In this document: positions 23,313 to 32,793 of the stretch, in pieces
Layout: each line of letters starts with the position of its first letter
Numbering within the stretch: the first letter of the stretch is position 1
Source: Buttiauxella gaviniae ATCC 51604
Lineage (GTDB): Bacteria; Pseudomonadota; Gammaproteobacteria; Enterobacterales; Enterobacteriaceae
Assembly: GCF_001654835.1 (NCBI RefSeq)
Contig: NZ_LXEP01000015.1
Location: 349,335 to 413,334 of the forward strand
Direction: 5' to 3'
Length of the DNA stretch: 64,000 bases
The notes under the pieces: generated by a model
Databases searched by the model: none
What the model saw: only the letters and a program-made list of their open reading frames with translations
What the model was told of the DNA's origin: nothing
Translations under genes and position numbers: made by a program

Positions 23313-23342
23313 ATTATAGGGAAGTCGCCCCTAAAGGTCGAA
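23313..23342 (-). promoter_or_regulatory. candidate rplM-rpsI promoter
   Basis: A perfect minus-strand TATAAT (23318-23313) followed by a GC-rich discriminator (CTTGCGACCCC), typical of growth-rate and ppGpp-controlled ribosomal promoters. The -35 is poor (TTCGAC-like at 23342-23337). It would give a leader of about 155 nt before the rplM ATG, consistent with L13 autoregulation. Confidence 0.65.
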
Positions 23343-23396
23343 CCTTTTTGTCGTTTTTGTCTCACTTTATAGTCAGCCCCAATTGCACATTGCCGT

Positions 23397-24515
23397 TTAA
23401 GGCATATGTGGCAACCGCAAATACTCTTCACTTTGCATTTCCTGCAGGCGCGACAGGCAGCGCTGGAACTCAAAGCGCAGCCTTTCCCCCTGGTAAATAT
23501 CAAACAGCGAAACTTGTGCTGATACCACCAGCTTGACGTGACGTTCGTAAAACTCATCTACCAGTGCGATGAAGCGACGCGCTTCATTTTCATTACGCGT
23601 ATTCATTACCGGTACATTAAACAACATCACGGTATGGAACAGACGCGACAATGCGATGTAGTCATGCTGACTGCGAGCATCGACACACAACGTATTGAAA
23701 TCAACAGCAAGCGTTTGATTGGCAAGACCTAAAGTGGCTAATGGACGATGATTAATTTCCAGCACTGGCTCTCCTTCCCGCGCCGCACCGGCCAGCGCTG
23801 TGTAGAGTTTTTCCATTTGCCCTGCGGTTTCGTCATTAAGTGGGGAAAGCCATAAATGGGCCTGGGTCAACGTTCTCAAGCGATAATCGATACCCGCATC
23901 AACGTTCATGATTTCACAGTGGCGCTTTATCGCGTCAATCGCAGGGATAAATCGCGGCCTCTGTAGACCGTTACGATACAGATCATCCGGCGGAATATTG
24001 GATGTAGCCACAAGCGTAATACCGCGAGCAAACAGCGCTTGCATTAGCGTGCCGAGCAACATCGCATCCGTGATATCCGACACGAAAAACTCATCAAAAC
24101 AAAGAATGTCCGTCTGGGATTTGAAGCGGTCTGCAATGACTTCCAGTGGATCTATTTGCCCCTGTAACTCAGCCAGTTCTTCATGTACACGCAGCATGAA
24201 TCGATGAAAGTGCAACCGTAGCTTGCGTTCGCCAGGTAAACTCTGAAAAAACATATCCATTAACCAAGTTTTCCCTCGCCCCACTCCACCCCACATATAC
24301 AGCCCACGGACAGGCTCCTGATTTGTCGAAGCGCTACGTTTACCAAAGAGTTTGCCAAAGAAATTACCGCTAGCTGCCACTGTTGGCGTTTGACTGGTTA
24401 ATGCCTGCCAAATGACGTCCAGTCTGGCGACAGCCTCACGTTGCACATCATCCGGTTGATAGCTGCCCTCGGTCAGGGCTTGTTGGTAGCGCGATGCAGG
24501 GGAGAGATTTTGCAT
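23397..24515 (-). CDS. zapE: cell division ATPase ZapE
   Basis: 372 residues (E. coli 375). AFG1-like AAA-type ATPase: Walker A GGVGRGKT at residues 76-83, Walker B LCFDEFFVSD and sensor region LVATSNIPPDDLYR. ZapE associates with the FtsZ ring and modulates its stability under low-oxygen or high-temperature growth in E. coli. The linker around residues 40-65 diverges from E. coli. Divergent from zapG. Confidence 0.95.
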   Translation of the reverse strand: MQNLSPASRYQQALTEGSYQPDDVQREAVARLDVIWQALTSQTPTVAASGNFFGKLFGKRSASTNQEPVRGLYMWGGVGRGKTWLMDMFFQSLPGERKLRLHFHRFMLRVHEELAELQGQIDPLEVIADRFKSQTDILCFDEFFVSDITDAMLLGTLMQALFARGITLVATSNIPPDDLYRNGLQRPRFIPAIDAIKRHCEIMNVDAGIDYRLRTLTQAHLWLSPLNDETAGQMEKLYTALAGAAREGEPVLEINHRPLATLGLANQTLAVDFNTLCVDARSQHDYIALSRLFHTVMLFNVPVMNTRNENEARRFIALVDEFYERHVKLVVSAQVSLFDIYQGERLRFEFQRCLSRLQEMQSEEYLRLPHMP

Positions 24516-24695
24516 GGTATTATGGTATTCCCTTAAAAATCGGATTGCCGTTTACTTAATGCTCAAAAAAGGACGGTTGTCGAAAAAAAGGCCGTTCTAC
24601 CCTAAGCGATGCTGCGTCAGGATTCCACTTCTCTTAGGTTAACGGTTATAGTGGCTACATTACCCTACGGAAACACAATACAACGGGAGAAGTTC

Positions 24696-25097
24696 ATGAC
24701 CTGGGAATATGCGCTAATTGGGTTAGTTGTTGGCATCATCGTTGGTGCAGTTGCTATGCGTTTCGGCAACCGCAAGCTGCGTCAGCAGCAAGCTATGCAG
24801 TACGAGATTGAGAAAAACAAAGCGGAACTTGAAGAGTATCGTGAAGAGTTAGTCAGCCATTTTGCACGTAGTGCCGAATTGCTCGATAACATGGCTGATG
24901 ATTACCGCCAGCTTTATCAACACATGGCAAAAAGCTCCAGCAGCTTGTTGCCAGAAATGTCAGCAGAAGCGAATCCATTCCGTAACCGCCTCGCTGAGTC
25001 TGAAGCCAGCAACGATCAGGCACCGGTTCAAATGCCGCGTGACTATTCCGATGGCGCATCCGGTTTGCTGCGTACCGAACGCGCAAAACGCGATTAA
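24696..25097 (+). CDS. zapG: envelope/division protein ZapG (YhcB, DUF1043)
   Basis: 133 residues from the ATG at 24696 (MTWEYALIGLVVG), preceded by GGGAGAAGTTC; the upstream extension in frame is not conserved. One N-terminal transmembrane helix (about 3-22), then a long coiled coil (EIEKNKAELEEYREEL onwards) and a conserved ending (MPRDYSDGASGLLRTE). It contacts division and cell-wall synthesis proteins in E. coli and supports shape and envelope integrity. Next to zapE and degQ as usual. Confidence 0.93.
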   Translation: MTWEYALIGLVVGIIVGAVAMRFGNRKLRQQQAMQYEIEKNKAELEEYREELVSHFARSAELLDNMADDYRQLYQHMAKSSSSLLPEMSAEANPFRNRLAESEASNDQAPVQMPRDYSDGASGLLRTERAKRD

Positions 25098-25305
25098 TCA
25101 CAATTCTGTATTTTTTTCCTGGGGTGCGGTTTTCGTACCCCAATCTCTCTCACGCACAGCTATCATTTACTAGTATCTCATCACTCTATAACAACATTGT
25201 TACCCGGTTGATATTTCAATAACATCGGAGTGTCATCCCCTGTAGCTTGATAGATGACAGGTCGGTCGGGTTTTCCTTTTTCCAGGTCACGAGAGCAAGC
25301 CACCA

Positions 25306-26676
25306 ATGAAGAAACAAACACTGTTGTTGAGTGCATTAGCGTTAAGTATCGGACTAACGTTCGGTATTGCATCGCAGGTAAATGCGGCGTTGCCAGCACA
25401 AGTTCCGGGCCAGGCAGCAATACCAAGCCTTGCACCAATGCTGGAAAAAGTATTACCCGCGGTAGTCAGCGTGCAGGTAGAAGGCACAGCTGCAGCACCG
25501 AGCCAGAAAGTCCCAGAAGAGTTTAAAAAGTTCTTTGGTGATGACATGCCACCATCGGAAGCTCAGCCATTTGAAGGTCTTGGCTCTGGCGTCATCATCA
25601 ATGCAGAGAAAGGCTATGTATTAACAAATAATCACGTCATTAACCATGCTGAGAAAATCAGCGTGCAGTTAAATGATGGACGTGAGTTTGATGCCAAATT
25701 AATTGGCGGTGATGACCAAAGTGATATCGCACTGATTCAAATCCAGAATGCGAGTGGCCTGACGCAAATCGCCGTGGCTGATTCAGACAAGTTGCGCGTT
25801 GGTGATTTCGCGGTAGCCGTAGGTAACCCATTTGGCCTTGGGCAAACAGCCACATCAGGTATCGTTTCAGCACTCGGTCGTAGTGGTCTTAACCTTGAAG
25901 GGTTAGAAAACTTTATTCAGACAGATGCTTCCATTAACCGTGGTAACTCCGGTGGCGCGTTGCTGAACCTGAACGGCGAGCTTATCGGCATTAATACCGC
26001 GATTCTCGCGCCAAGCGGCGGTAGTGTCGGTATCGGTTTTGCTATTCCAAGTAATATGGCGCAAACCCTGGCTAAACAACTGATGGAATTTGGTGAAATC
26101 AAACGCGGCTTGCTCGGTATTAAAGGTACTGAGATGAGTGCGGATATCGCTAAAGCCTTCAACCTCACAACTCAGCGTGGCGCGTTCATCAGCGAAGTCT
26201 TACCGCAATCAGGTTCAGCAAAAGCAGGCGTGAAAGCCGGTGATGTGATTACTAGCCTGAATGGCAAAGCCATCAGTAGTTTTGCTGAATTGCGAGCTAA
26301 AATCGCCACAACTGAACCCGGAACTGTAGTGAAACTGGGCCTACTGCGCGATGGGAAACCGTTGGAAGTGAGCGTGACGCTGGATAAAAGTACTGCATCA
26401 TCAGCCAACGCAGAACTGATTATGCCAGCCTTACAAGGCGCAACCCTGAGTGATGGCCAGTTAAAAGATGGCACTAAGGGCATTAAACTCGACAGCGTTG
26501 AAAAAGGTACACCTGCGGCACAAGCCGGGTTACACAAAGATGATTTTATCATTGGCGTGAACCGCGAGCGGGTCTCAAGTATCGCGGAAATGCGTAAGGT
26601 TCTGGAAAGCAAACCAGACGTCATTGCGTTGCATGTGGCGCGTGGTGAAGAGAGCATATATCTGTTAGTACGTTAA
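25306..26676 (+). CDS. degQ: periplasmic serine endoprotease DegQ
   Basis: 456 residues (E. coli 455). Signal peptide 1-27 ending VNA. Trypsin-like domain with the triad His110 (TNNHVIN), Asp140 (DQSDIAL) and Ser215 (GNSGGALL), and two PDZ domains (about 265-350 and 370-450). HtrA-family quality-control protease/chaperone of the periplasm, forming oligomers like DegP. It has the shorter LA loop typical of DegQ rather than DegP. The gene is followed by a hairpin at 26687-26715 and then degS. Confidence 0.96.
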   Translation: MKKQTLLLSALALSIGLTFGIASQVNAALPAQVPGQAAIPSLAPMLEKVLPAVVSVQVEGTAAAPSQKVPEEFKKFFGDDMPPSEAQPFEGLGSGVIINAEKGYVLTNNHVINHAEKISVQLNDGREFDAKLIGGDDQSDIALIQIQNASGLTQIAVADSDKLRVGDFAVAVGNPFGLGQTATSGIVSALGRSGLNLEGLENFIQTDASINRGNSGGALLNLNGELIGINTAILAPSGGSVGIGFAIPSNMAQTLAKQLMEFGEIKRGLLGIKGTEMSADIAKAFNLTTQRGAFISEVLPQSGSAKAGVKAGDVITSLNGKAISSFAELRAKIATTEPGTVVKLGLLRDGKPLEVSVTLDKSTASSANAELIMPALQGATLSDGQLKDGTKGIKLDSVEKGTPAAQAGLHKDDFIIGVNRERVSSIAEMRKVLESKPDVIALHVARGEESIYLLVR

Positions 26677-26686
26677 TCTGATCAGT

Positions 26687-26715
26687 AATCGGACATCTCT
26701 GTACGATGTCCGATT
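26687..26715 (+). terminator. hairpin between degQ and degS
   Basis: Perfect 11-base stem AATCGGACATC/GATGTCCGATT with a 7-base loop, 11 bases after the degQ stop. No T run follows, so it is either a weak terminator or an mRNA 3'-end stabiliser limiting read-through into degS. Confidence 0.55.
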
Positions 26716-26762
26716 AACTCATGCTATTCTGCTTCCGGCTTATTATTAACTAATTCAAATCC

Positions 26763-27830
26763 ATGTTTCTAAAGATATTACGCTCGGTGGTAATTGGCCT
26801 GATTGTGGCTGGATTGTTGTTGGTTGCATTACCAACGCTGCGCCAGAAAATCGTCCCTTTAGCCCCCTCAAAGTTTGACAGTGCTGATGAAACTCCGGTG
26901 AGCTACAACTCTGCGGTGCGACGCGCTGCGCCTGCTGTGGTGAACGTATACAACCGCAGCATTGGTAACAATTCGCAAAATCAGCTAGAAATTAAAACTC
27001 TCGGTTCAGGCGTCATCATGGACGAGCGTGGTTACATCATTACCAATAAACACGTTATTAATGATGCCGAGCAAATCATCGTTGCACTGCAAGATGGCCG
27101 TGTGTTTGAAGCGCTACTGGTTGGCTCCGACAGCCTTACCGATCTCGCTGTGTTGAAGATCAATGCCACCAGCCTCCCCGTTATTCCTATCAACAATAAG
27201 CGGGTGCCGCATATTGGTGATGTCGTCATGGCGATTGGCAACCCGTATAACCTTGGGCAGACCATTACGCAGGGGATAATCAGCGCGACGGGTCGTATTG
27301 GCCTTAGCCCTTCAGGCCGCCAGTCATTCCTGCAAACTGACGCCTCAATTAACCACGGTAACTCAGGCGGTGCGCTGGTTAACTCACTAGGTGAGTTAAT
27401 GGGTATTAACACGTTGTCGTTTGATAAAAGTAATGATGGCGAAACACCGGAAGGTATTGGCTTTGCAATCCCGACTCAGCTTTCCACCAAAATCATGGAT
27501 AAGCTTATTCGCGATGGCCGCGTGATTCGTGGCTACATAGGTATTGGCGGGCGTGAGATAACACCATTGCATGGCCCGGCTACCGGCATTGATCAGATTC
27601 AGGGGATTATCGTTAACGAAGTTTCACCTGGCGGTCCAGCGGCGAAAGCAGGCCTTCTGGTTAACGACGTGATTATTTCGGTGAACAATAAACCAGCGAT
27701 TTCGGCATTAGGCACTATGGATCAGGTGGCAGAAATTCGCCCAGGCTCAGTCATTCCGGTTGAAGTAATGCGCGATGATAAGAAGCTGACGTTACAAGTG
27801 ACGATTCAGGAATATCCAGCCACTAACTGA
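26763..27830 (+). CDS. degS: site-1 serine protease DegS
   Basis: 355 residues, matching E. coli DegS. A single N-terminal membrane anchor (about 5-25) instead of a cleaved signal, a trypsin-like domain with His97 (TNKHVIN), Asp127 (LTDLAV) and Ser201 (NHGNSGGAL), and one PDZ domain (about 255-350). Its PDZ senses C-termini of misfolded porins and then cleaves RseA to start sigma-E activation. ATG at 26763 fits the conserved start. Terminated by the hairpin at 27852-27881. Confidence 0.96.
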   Translation: MFLKILRSVVIGLIVAGLLLVALPTLRQKIVPLAPSKFDSADETPVSYNSAVRRAAPAVVNVYNRSIGNNSQNQLEIKTLGSGVIMDERGYIITNKHVINDAEQIIVALQDGRVFEALLVGSDSLTDLAVLKINATSLPVIPINNKRVPHIGDVVMAIGNPYNLGQTITQGIISATGRIGLSPSGRQSFLQTDASINHGNSGGALVNSLGELMGINTLSFDKSNDGETPEGIGFAIPTQLSTKIMDKLIRDGRVIRGYIGIGGREITPLHGPATGIDQIQGIIVNEVSPGGPAAKAGLLVNDVIISVNNKPAISALGTMDQVAEIRPGSVIPVEVMRDDKKLTLQVTIQEYPATN

Positions 27831-27851
27831 TAAATGCTGAATGACAGGCAA

Positions 27852-27881
27852 TAAAAAACCGGAACTCAGTTCCGGTTTTTT
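27852..27881. terminator. bidirectional terminator between degS and mdh
   Basis: Stem AAAACCGGAA/TTCCGGTTTT with a CTCAG loop and A/T runs on both flanks. It serves degS (+) and mdh (-), which converge here. Confidence 0.93.
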
Positions 27882-27900
27882 TATCTCTGAAGCCTGGTGT

Positions 27901-29744
<1,844 letters not shown>

Positions 29745-30131
29745 GTCTTAAAACGGCTGTTCCCGCTGTTATTGAATGGCGGGAGCAACCTGCTTGATAA
29801 CATCCTTCTGTTTTCTTATACCTGCCTGCAAATTTCATTCTTCACATCTACTCCTACTTTAAAAACCCAACCCATCAGCAAGTTATGTGATGAACCGCAC
29901 AAAAAGTCAAAGTCTGATATCTCATTGTTTTTACTTATATTTAACATAAGAAAAGCAATAAAAGATCATTTTTAATAACTTTACGTAATAAAGAAAACCT
30001 CTATTATTGTAAAGTTTCATAGAGAATAATTAGCGTGGTATTAATTTTCCACGTTATTAGTGTATACTTGATTTTGTGATGAGGGTCACGGAATGAGGAC
30101 CCAAATAAAAGAATACGACGAGGTAAAAATT
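29745..30131. other. argR-yhcN intergenic region
   Basis: 387 bases with no gene I can support. Just after argR a GC stem (TTCCCGC with GCGGGA, about 29760-29784) may end the argR message. The rest is AT-rich. A possible promoter for the first yhcN copy is TATACT at 30063-30068. An inverted repeat CGTGG-N10-CCACG lies just upstream at about 30034-30053 and could be a regulator site. Confidence 0.4.
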
Positions 30132-30395
30132 ATGAACATGAAATCAACAGTAGTAGCCGCCAGCCTGCTTTCAATGCTGTCATTTGGTGCTTTCGCAGCC
30201 ACATCTGTTAACGCAGAACAGGCACAGAATCTTCAGCCGATAGGCACAGTTTCTGTAAGCCAGATAGGCAGTGCACCAATGGATATGCACCAAATGCTGA
30301 ATGAAAAAGCTGAAGCGAAAGGTGCATCTTCTTATCGCATCGTTGAAGCACGTTCTGGTGATGCATGGCACGCCACTGCTGAGCTGTATAAATAA
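30132..30395 (+). CDS. YhcN-family stress protein (YdgH/BhsA/McbA, DUF1471), copy 1
   Basis: 87 residues from the ATG at 30132, which has GAGG 8 bases upstream; a second ATG at 30138 lies too far from it. Signal peptide 1-22 (SFGAFA|ATS), then one small DUF1471 domain with LQPIGTVSVSQ and a conserved ending AWHATAELYK. Small secreted proteins of this family respond to acid, peroxide or copper and affect biofilm; E. coli YhcN is linked to acid and cytoplasmic-pH stress. A paralogue follows after 107 bases, so which copy is the true yhcN orthologue is not decided here. Confidence 0.85.
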   Translation: MNMKSTVVAASLLSMLSFGAFAATSVNAEQAQNLQPIGTVSVSQIGSAPMDMHQMLNEKAEAKGASSYRIVEARSGDAWHATAELYK

Positions 30396-30502
30396 GCCTG
30401 GCAGGTATAAGTAATATCGATTAATCAAAACGACGGCCCCAAGAACAATAAACGCAGTTAAGCCCTTCCGGTCGTTGAGAACATAATTCAGGAGTAGACA
30501 TC

Positions 30503-30769
30503 ATGAAAACCAAATTAACCATCGCAGCACTGAGCCTTTTCTCTGTTATCTCTTTCGGCGCTAACGCAGCCGCGCATCAGGTAAACAGCGAACAAGCACA
30601 AAACATGCAGTCTATGGGTAGCATTTCTGTCAGTCAGACTGGCAGTGCGCCAATGGATATGCGTCAGGAATTATCACAGAAGGCGACTAAAGAAGGTGCA
30701 TCGGCATATCGCATTACCGAAGCACGTACTGGCGATAGCTGGCACGCCACCGCTGAACTGTATAAATAA
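30503..30769 (+). CDS. yhcN: YhcN-family stress protein (YdgH/BhsA/McbA, DUF1471), copy 2
   Basis: 88 residues, starting MKTKLTIAALS like E. coli YhcN (MKTKTTIAA), with AGGAG 9 bases upstream. Signal peptide 1-22 (SFGANA|AAHQ), then the DUF1471 domain (MQSMGSISVSQTGSAPMDM and SWHATAELYK). It shares most residues of the mature region with copy 1, so the pair is a tandem duplication. A strong terminator follows at 30798. I place the symbol here because of the N-terminal match, with limited certainty. Confidence 0.85.
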   Translation: MKTKLTIAALSLFSVISFGANAAAHQVNSEQAQNMQSMGSISVSQTGSAPMDMRQELSQKATKEGASAYRITEARTGDSWHATAELYK

Positions 30770-30797
30770 ACCCTCGTCGTCAAATTCTGACGACTTT

Positions 30798-30821
30798 GCC
30801 CCCGCTCGCGGGGGCTTTTTT
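30798..30821 (+). terminator. terminator after the yhcN pair
   Basis: Eight-base stem GCCCCCGC/GCGGGGGC with a 2-base nominal loop followed by TTTTTT, 29 bases after the second yhcN copy. Confidence 0.93.
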
Positions 30822-30836
30822 GTATCTAAAATAGCG

Positions 30837-31109
30837 TTAGCCGCGCACGTTAAAGCGCAACTGCCCTTCCAGCTCTTCCTCTGCTTCGTCAAAAAGCAAA
30901 ATCAAAGCCCCGTAACGCCGCTTTTGCATCTCTGGTAAATGAACAAACTCGATTTCCGCCGGGAGAGGTAAAGTGCCCCCGACGACCACATCCCATAAGC
31001 TGTCGAGATCGTGGACCTGCTTTTTCTCAAGTTGAAATACCTGGGTAAAGTGACGATAGAATCCAGGCTGGTCTTCTATCTGACTAAAATCAAAGGTGTA
31101 TTTTTTCAT
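30837..31109 (-). CDS. yhcO: barstar-family protein YhcO
   Basis: 90 residues, colinear with E. coli YhcO. Barstar (RNase inhibitor) fold: N-terminal [16 protein letters not shown], central [25 protein letters not shown] and acidic [14 protein letters not shown]. Barstar homologues bind and block barnase-type RNases; no RNase gene is adjacent, so the partner, if any, is unknown. It begins 30 bases after the gabD-like stop on the same strand and may be cotranscribed with it. Confidence 0.88.
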   Translation of the reverse strand: MKKYTFDFSQIEDQPGFYRHFTQVFQLEKKQVHDLDSLWDVVVGGTLPLPAEIEFVHLPEMQKRRYGALILLFDEAEEELEGQLRFNVRG

Positions 31110-31139
31110 TGCTTGCCACCTTAACCAGAACGAATCGTT

Positions 31140-32594
31140 CTACAACCCACCAATATGCAAGGTTTTGACTTCCAGAAACTCATCCAGACCCAATACCGAA
31201 CCCTCACGACCAAGACCGGACTCTTTCACGCCGCCAAATGGTCCCAGTTCAGTCGAAACTGCGCATTCGTTAATCCCTATCATCCCACTTTCAAGCGCCT
31301 GAGAGACACGGAATACGCGCGACAGATTCTGAGTATAGAAGTAGGCTGCCAAACCAAATGGCGTATTGTTCGCCCGCTCAATAACTTCCTCTTCCGTTTT
31401 GAATCGGAAACAGGCAGCCACCGGGCCAAAAGTTTCTTCCTGCGCCAGTTTCATGTCGTCATTAGCATCGACAATCACCGTGGGTTGCCAGAAATTGCCA
31501 CCCAATTCATGGTTCTTGCCACCCACCAGTACTTTGCCACCCTTCGCTTGCGCATCTTCCACGTGTTCACAGACCTTATCGACTGCGGATTTCTCAATTA
31601 ATGGCCCGATGGCGACGCCCTCTTCCAGGCCATTCCCAACTTTGAGGGCTTTAACCGCATCGGCCAGCTTGTTGACGAACTGGTCGTAAACCTTTTCCTG
31701 AATAAAGAAACGGTTAACACTGACGCAAACCTGCCCGGCGTTACGGAATTTGTTAGCAATCGCACCTTTCACGGCTTCATCAATATCGGCATCATCAAAG
31801 ACGATATACGGCGCGTTACCGCCTAATTCCATGGAGACTTTTTTCATGGTTTCCGCGGCATTGCGCACCAGCGTTTTGCCAACGGCGGTGGATCCAGTAA
31901 ACGAAATCTTCCGCACTTCATGGCTCGCCATTATCGCGTCGCTGATTTCTTGCGTATTACCGGCTACAGCATTTAGCACGCCATCAGGCACGCCTGCTTT
32001 CTTCGCCAGCGCCAGTAAAGCAAATGCTGATAGCGGCGTGTTATTAGCAGGCTTGATGATTCCGGTACAGCCCGCGGCGAGCGCCGGGCCGAGTTTGCGG
32101 GTCAGCATTGCCATCGGGAAATTCCACGGAGTAATGGCGGCTACAACGCCTATCGGTTCACGGGTGGCGAGAATACGTGAGCCCGGTTTGATCGCAGGTA
32201 TAATTTCACCATTTGCCCGTTTAGCCTGCTCCGCAAACCACTGAATAAAACTCGCGGCGTACTCGACTTCCCCTTCTGCCTCTTTCAACGGTTTGCCTTG
32301 TTCGGTAGTCATCAAGCGGCCGAGCCAGCTTTTGTTCTCAATTATCAACTGGAACCAACGGTAGAGAATGGTGGAGCGTTCTTTGGCGGTTTTTGCACGC
32401 CATGCGGGAAAGGCTTTAGCGGCAGCGGCGATAGCTTCTTCAGCCTCTTTTTTACCAGCCTTTGCGACTTTGGCGACAACCTCGCCCGTTGCGGGGTTAA
32501 TAACCTCGAAAGTTTCACTCAGCTTGCGCCATTCACCATTTACGAGATAGCCAGTGTTGAATAATTCACTGTCCTGGAGTGCCTGATTTGTCAT
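31140..32594 (-). CDS. NAD(P)-dependent succinate-semialdehyde dehydrogenase (GabD-like)
   Basis: 484 residues, the full ALDH length. Asn158 in TPWNFP, general base Glu256 in SMELGGNAP, nucleophile Cys290 in NAGQVCVSVNRF, and coenzyme-site Lys in IIKPANNTP. The pattern (LMTTEQGKPLKEAEGEV, ECAVSTELGPFGGVKESGLGREGS) is that of GabD/SSADH, which oxidises succinate semialdehyde to succinate in GABA and related catabolism. A good ribosome-binding site (CAGGAG) precedes the ATG. No gabT or gabP lies alongside. It sits between yhcO and aaeB, which are adjacent in K-12, so it is an insertion there or a loss in K-12. Substrate within the ALDH family is inferred. Confidence 0.85.
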   Translation of the reverse strand: MTNQALQDSELFNTGYLVNGEWRKLSETFEVINPATGEVVAKVAKAGKKEAEEAIAAAAKAFPAWRAKTAKERSTILYRWFQLIIENKSWLGRLMTTEQGKPLKEAEGEVEYAASFIQWFAEQAKRANGEIIPAIKPGSRILATREPIGVVAAITPWNFPMAMLTRKLGPALAAGCTGIIKPANNTPLSAFALLALAKKAGVPDGVLNAVAGNTQEISDAIMASHEVRKISFTGSTAVGKTLVRNAAETMKKVSMELGGNAPYIVFDDADIDEAVKGAIANKFRNAGQVCVSVNRFFIQEKVYDQFVNKLADAVKALKVGNGLEEGVAIGPLIEKSAVDKVCEHVEDAQAKGGKVLVGGKNHELGGNFWQPTVIVDANDDMKLAQEETFGPVAACFRFKTEEEVIERANNTPFGLAAYFYTQNLSRVFRVSQALESGMIGINECAVSTELGPFGGVKESGLGREGSVLGLDEFLEVKTLHIGGL

Positions 32595-32625
32595 AGTTTT
32601 CTCCTGTTATGAATTGGGCATCTGA

Positions 32626-32752
32626 TATACCCAAAATAATTCGAGTTGCAGGCAGGCGGCAAGCGAGTGAATCCCGATGAGCTTACTCTGGTAAGTGATT
32701 CGGGTGAGCAAACGCAGCCAACGCATCTGCAAGTTGAAGTATGACGGGTATA
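32626..32752. repeat. ERIC (enterobacterial repetitive intergenic consensus) element
   Basis: A 127-base imperfect palindrome, the standard ERIC length. It begins tatacccaaaataattcgag and ends with gacgggtata. The core GTGAATCCC, GAGCTTAC, GTAAGTGA and GGGTGAGC matches the ERIC consensus from which the ERIC1R/ERIC2 PCR primers were designed. It lies between aaeB (its terminator) and the gabD-like gene, only 31 bases from the latter's start codon, so it forms part of that gene's leader or promoter region. Confidence 0.93.
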
Positions 32753-32763
32753 AGTATAGATAC

Positions 32764-32789
32764 AAAAAAGCCGACGCATTGCGTCGGCT
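32764..32789 (-). terminator. aaeXAB operon terminator
   Basis: On the minus strand, stem AGCCGACGC/GCGTCGGCT with a 3-base loop followed by six T, starting 5 bases after the aaeB stop. Symmetric enough to act only on the minus strand. Confidence 0.93.
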
Positions 32790-32793
32790 CGGG

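Noticed and set aside
29772..29975. 67-codon frame after argR
   Set aside because: AT-rich sequence with a serine/leucine/lysine-rich translation, no ribosome-binding site and no similarity I recognise.
31750..32244. 164-codon open frame antisense to the gabD-like gene
   Set aside because: Serine/alanine-rich translation typical of an antisense frame; no independent support.
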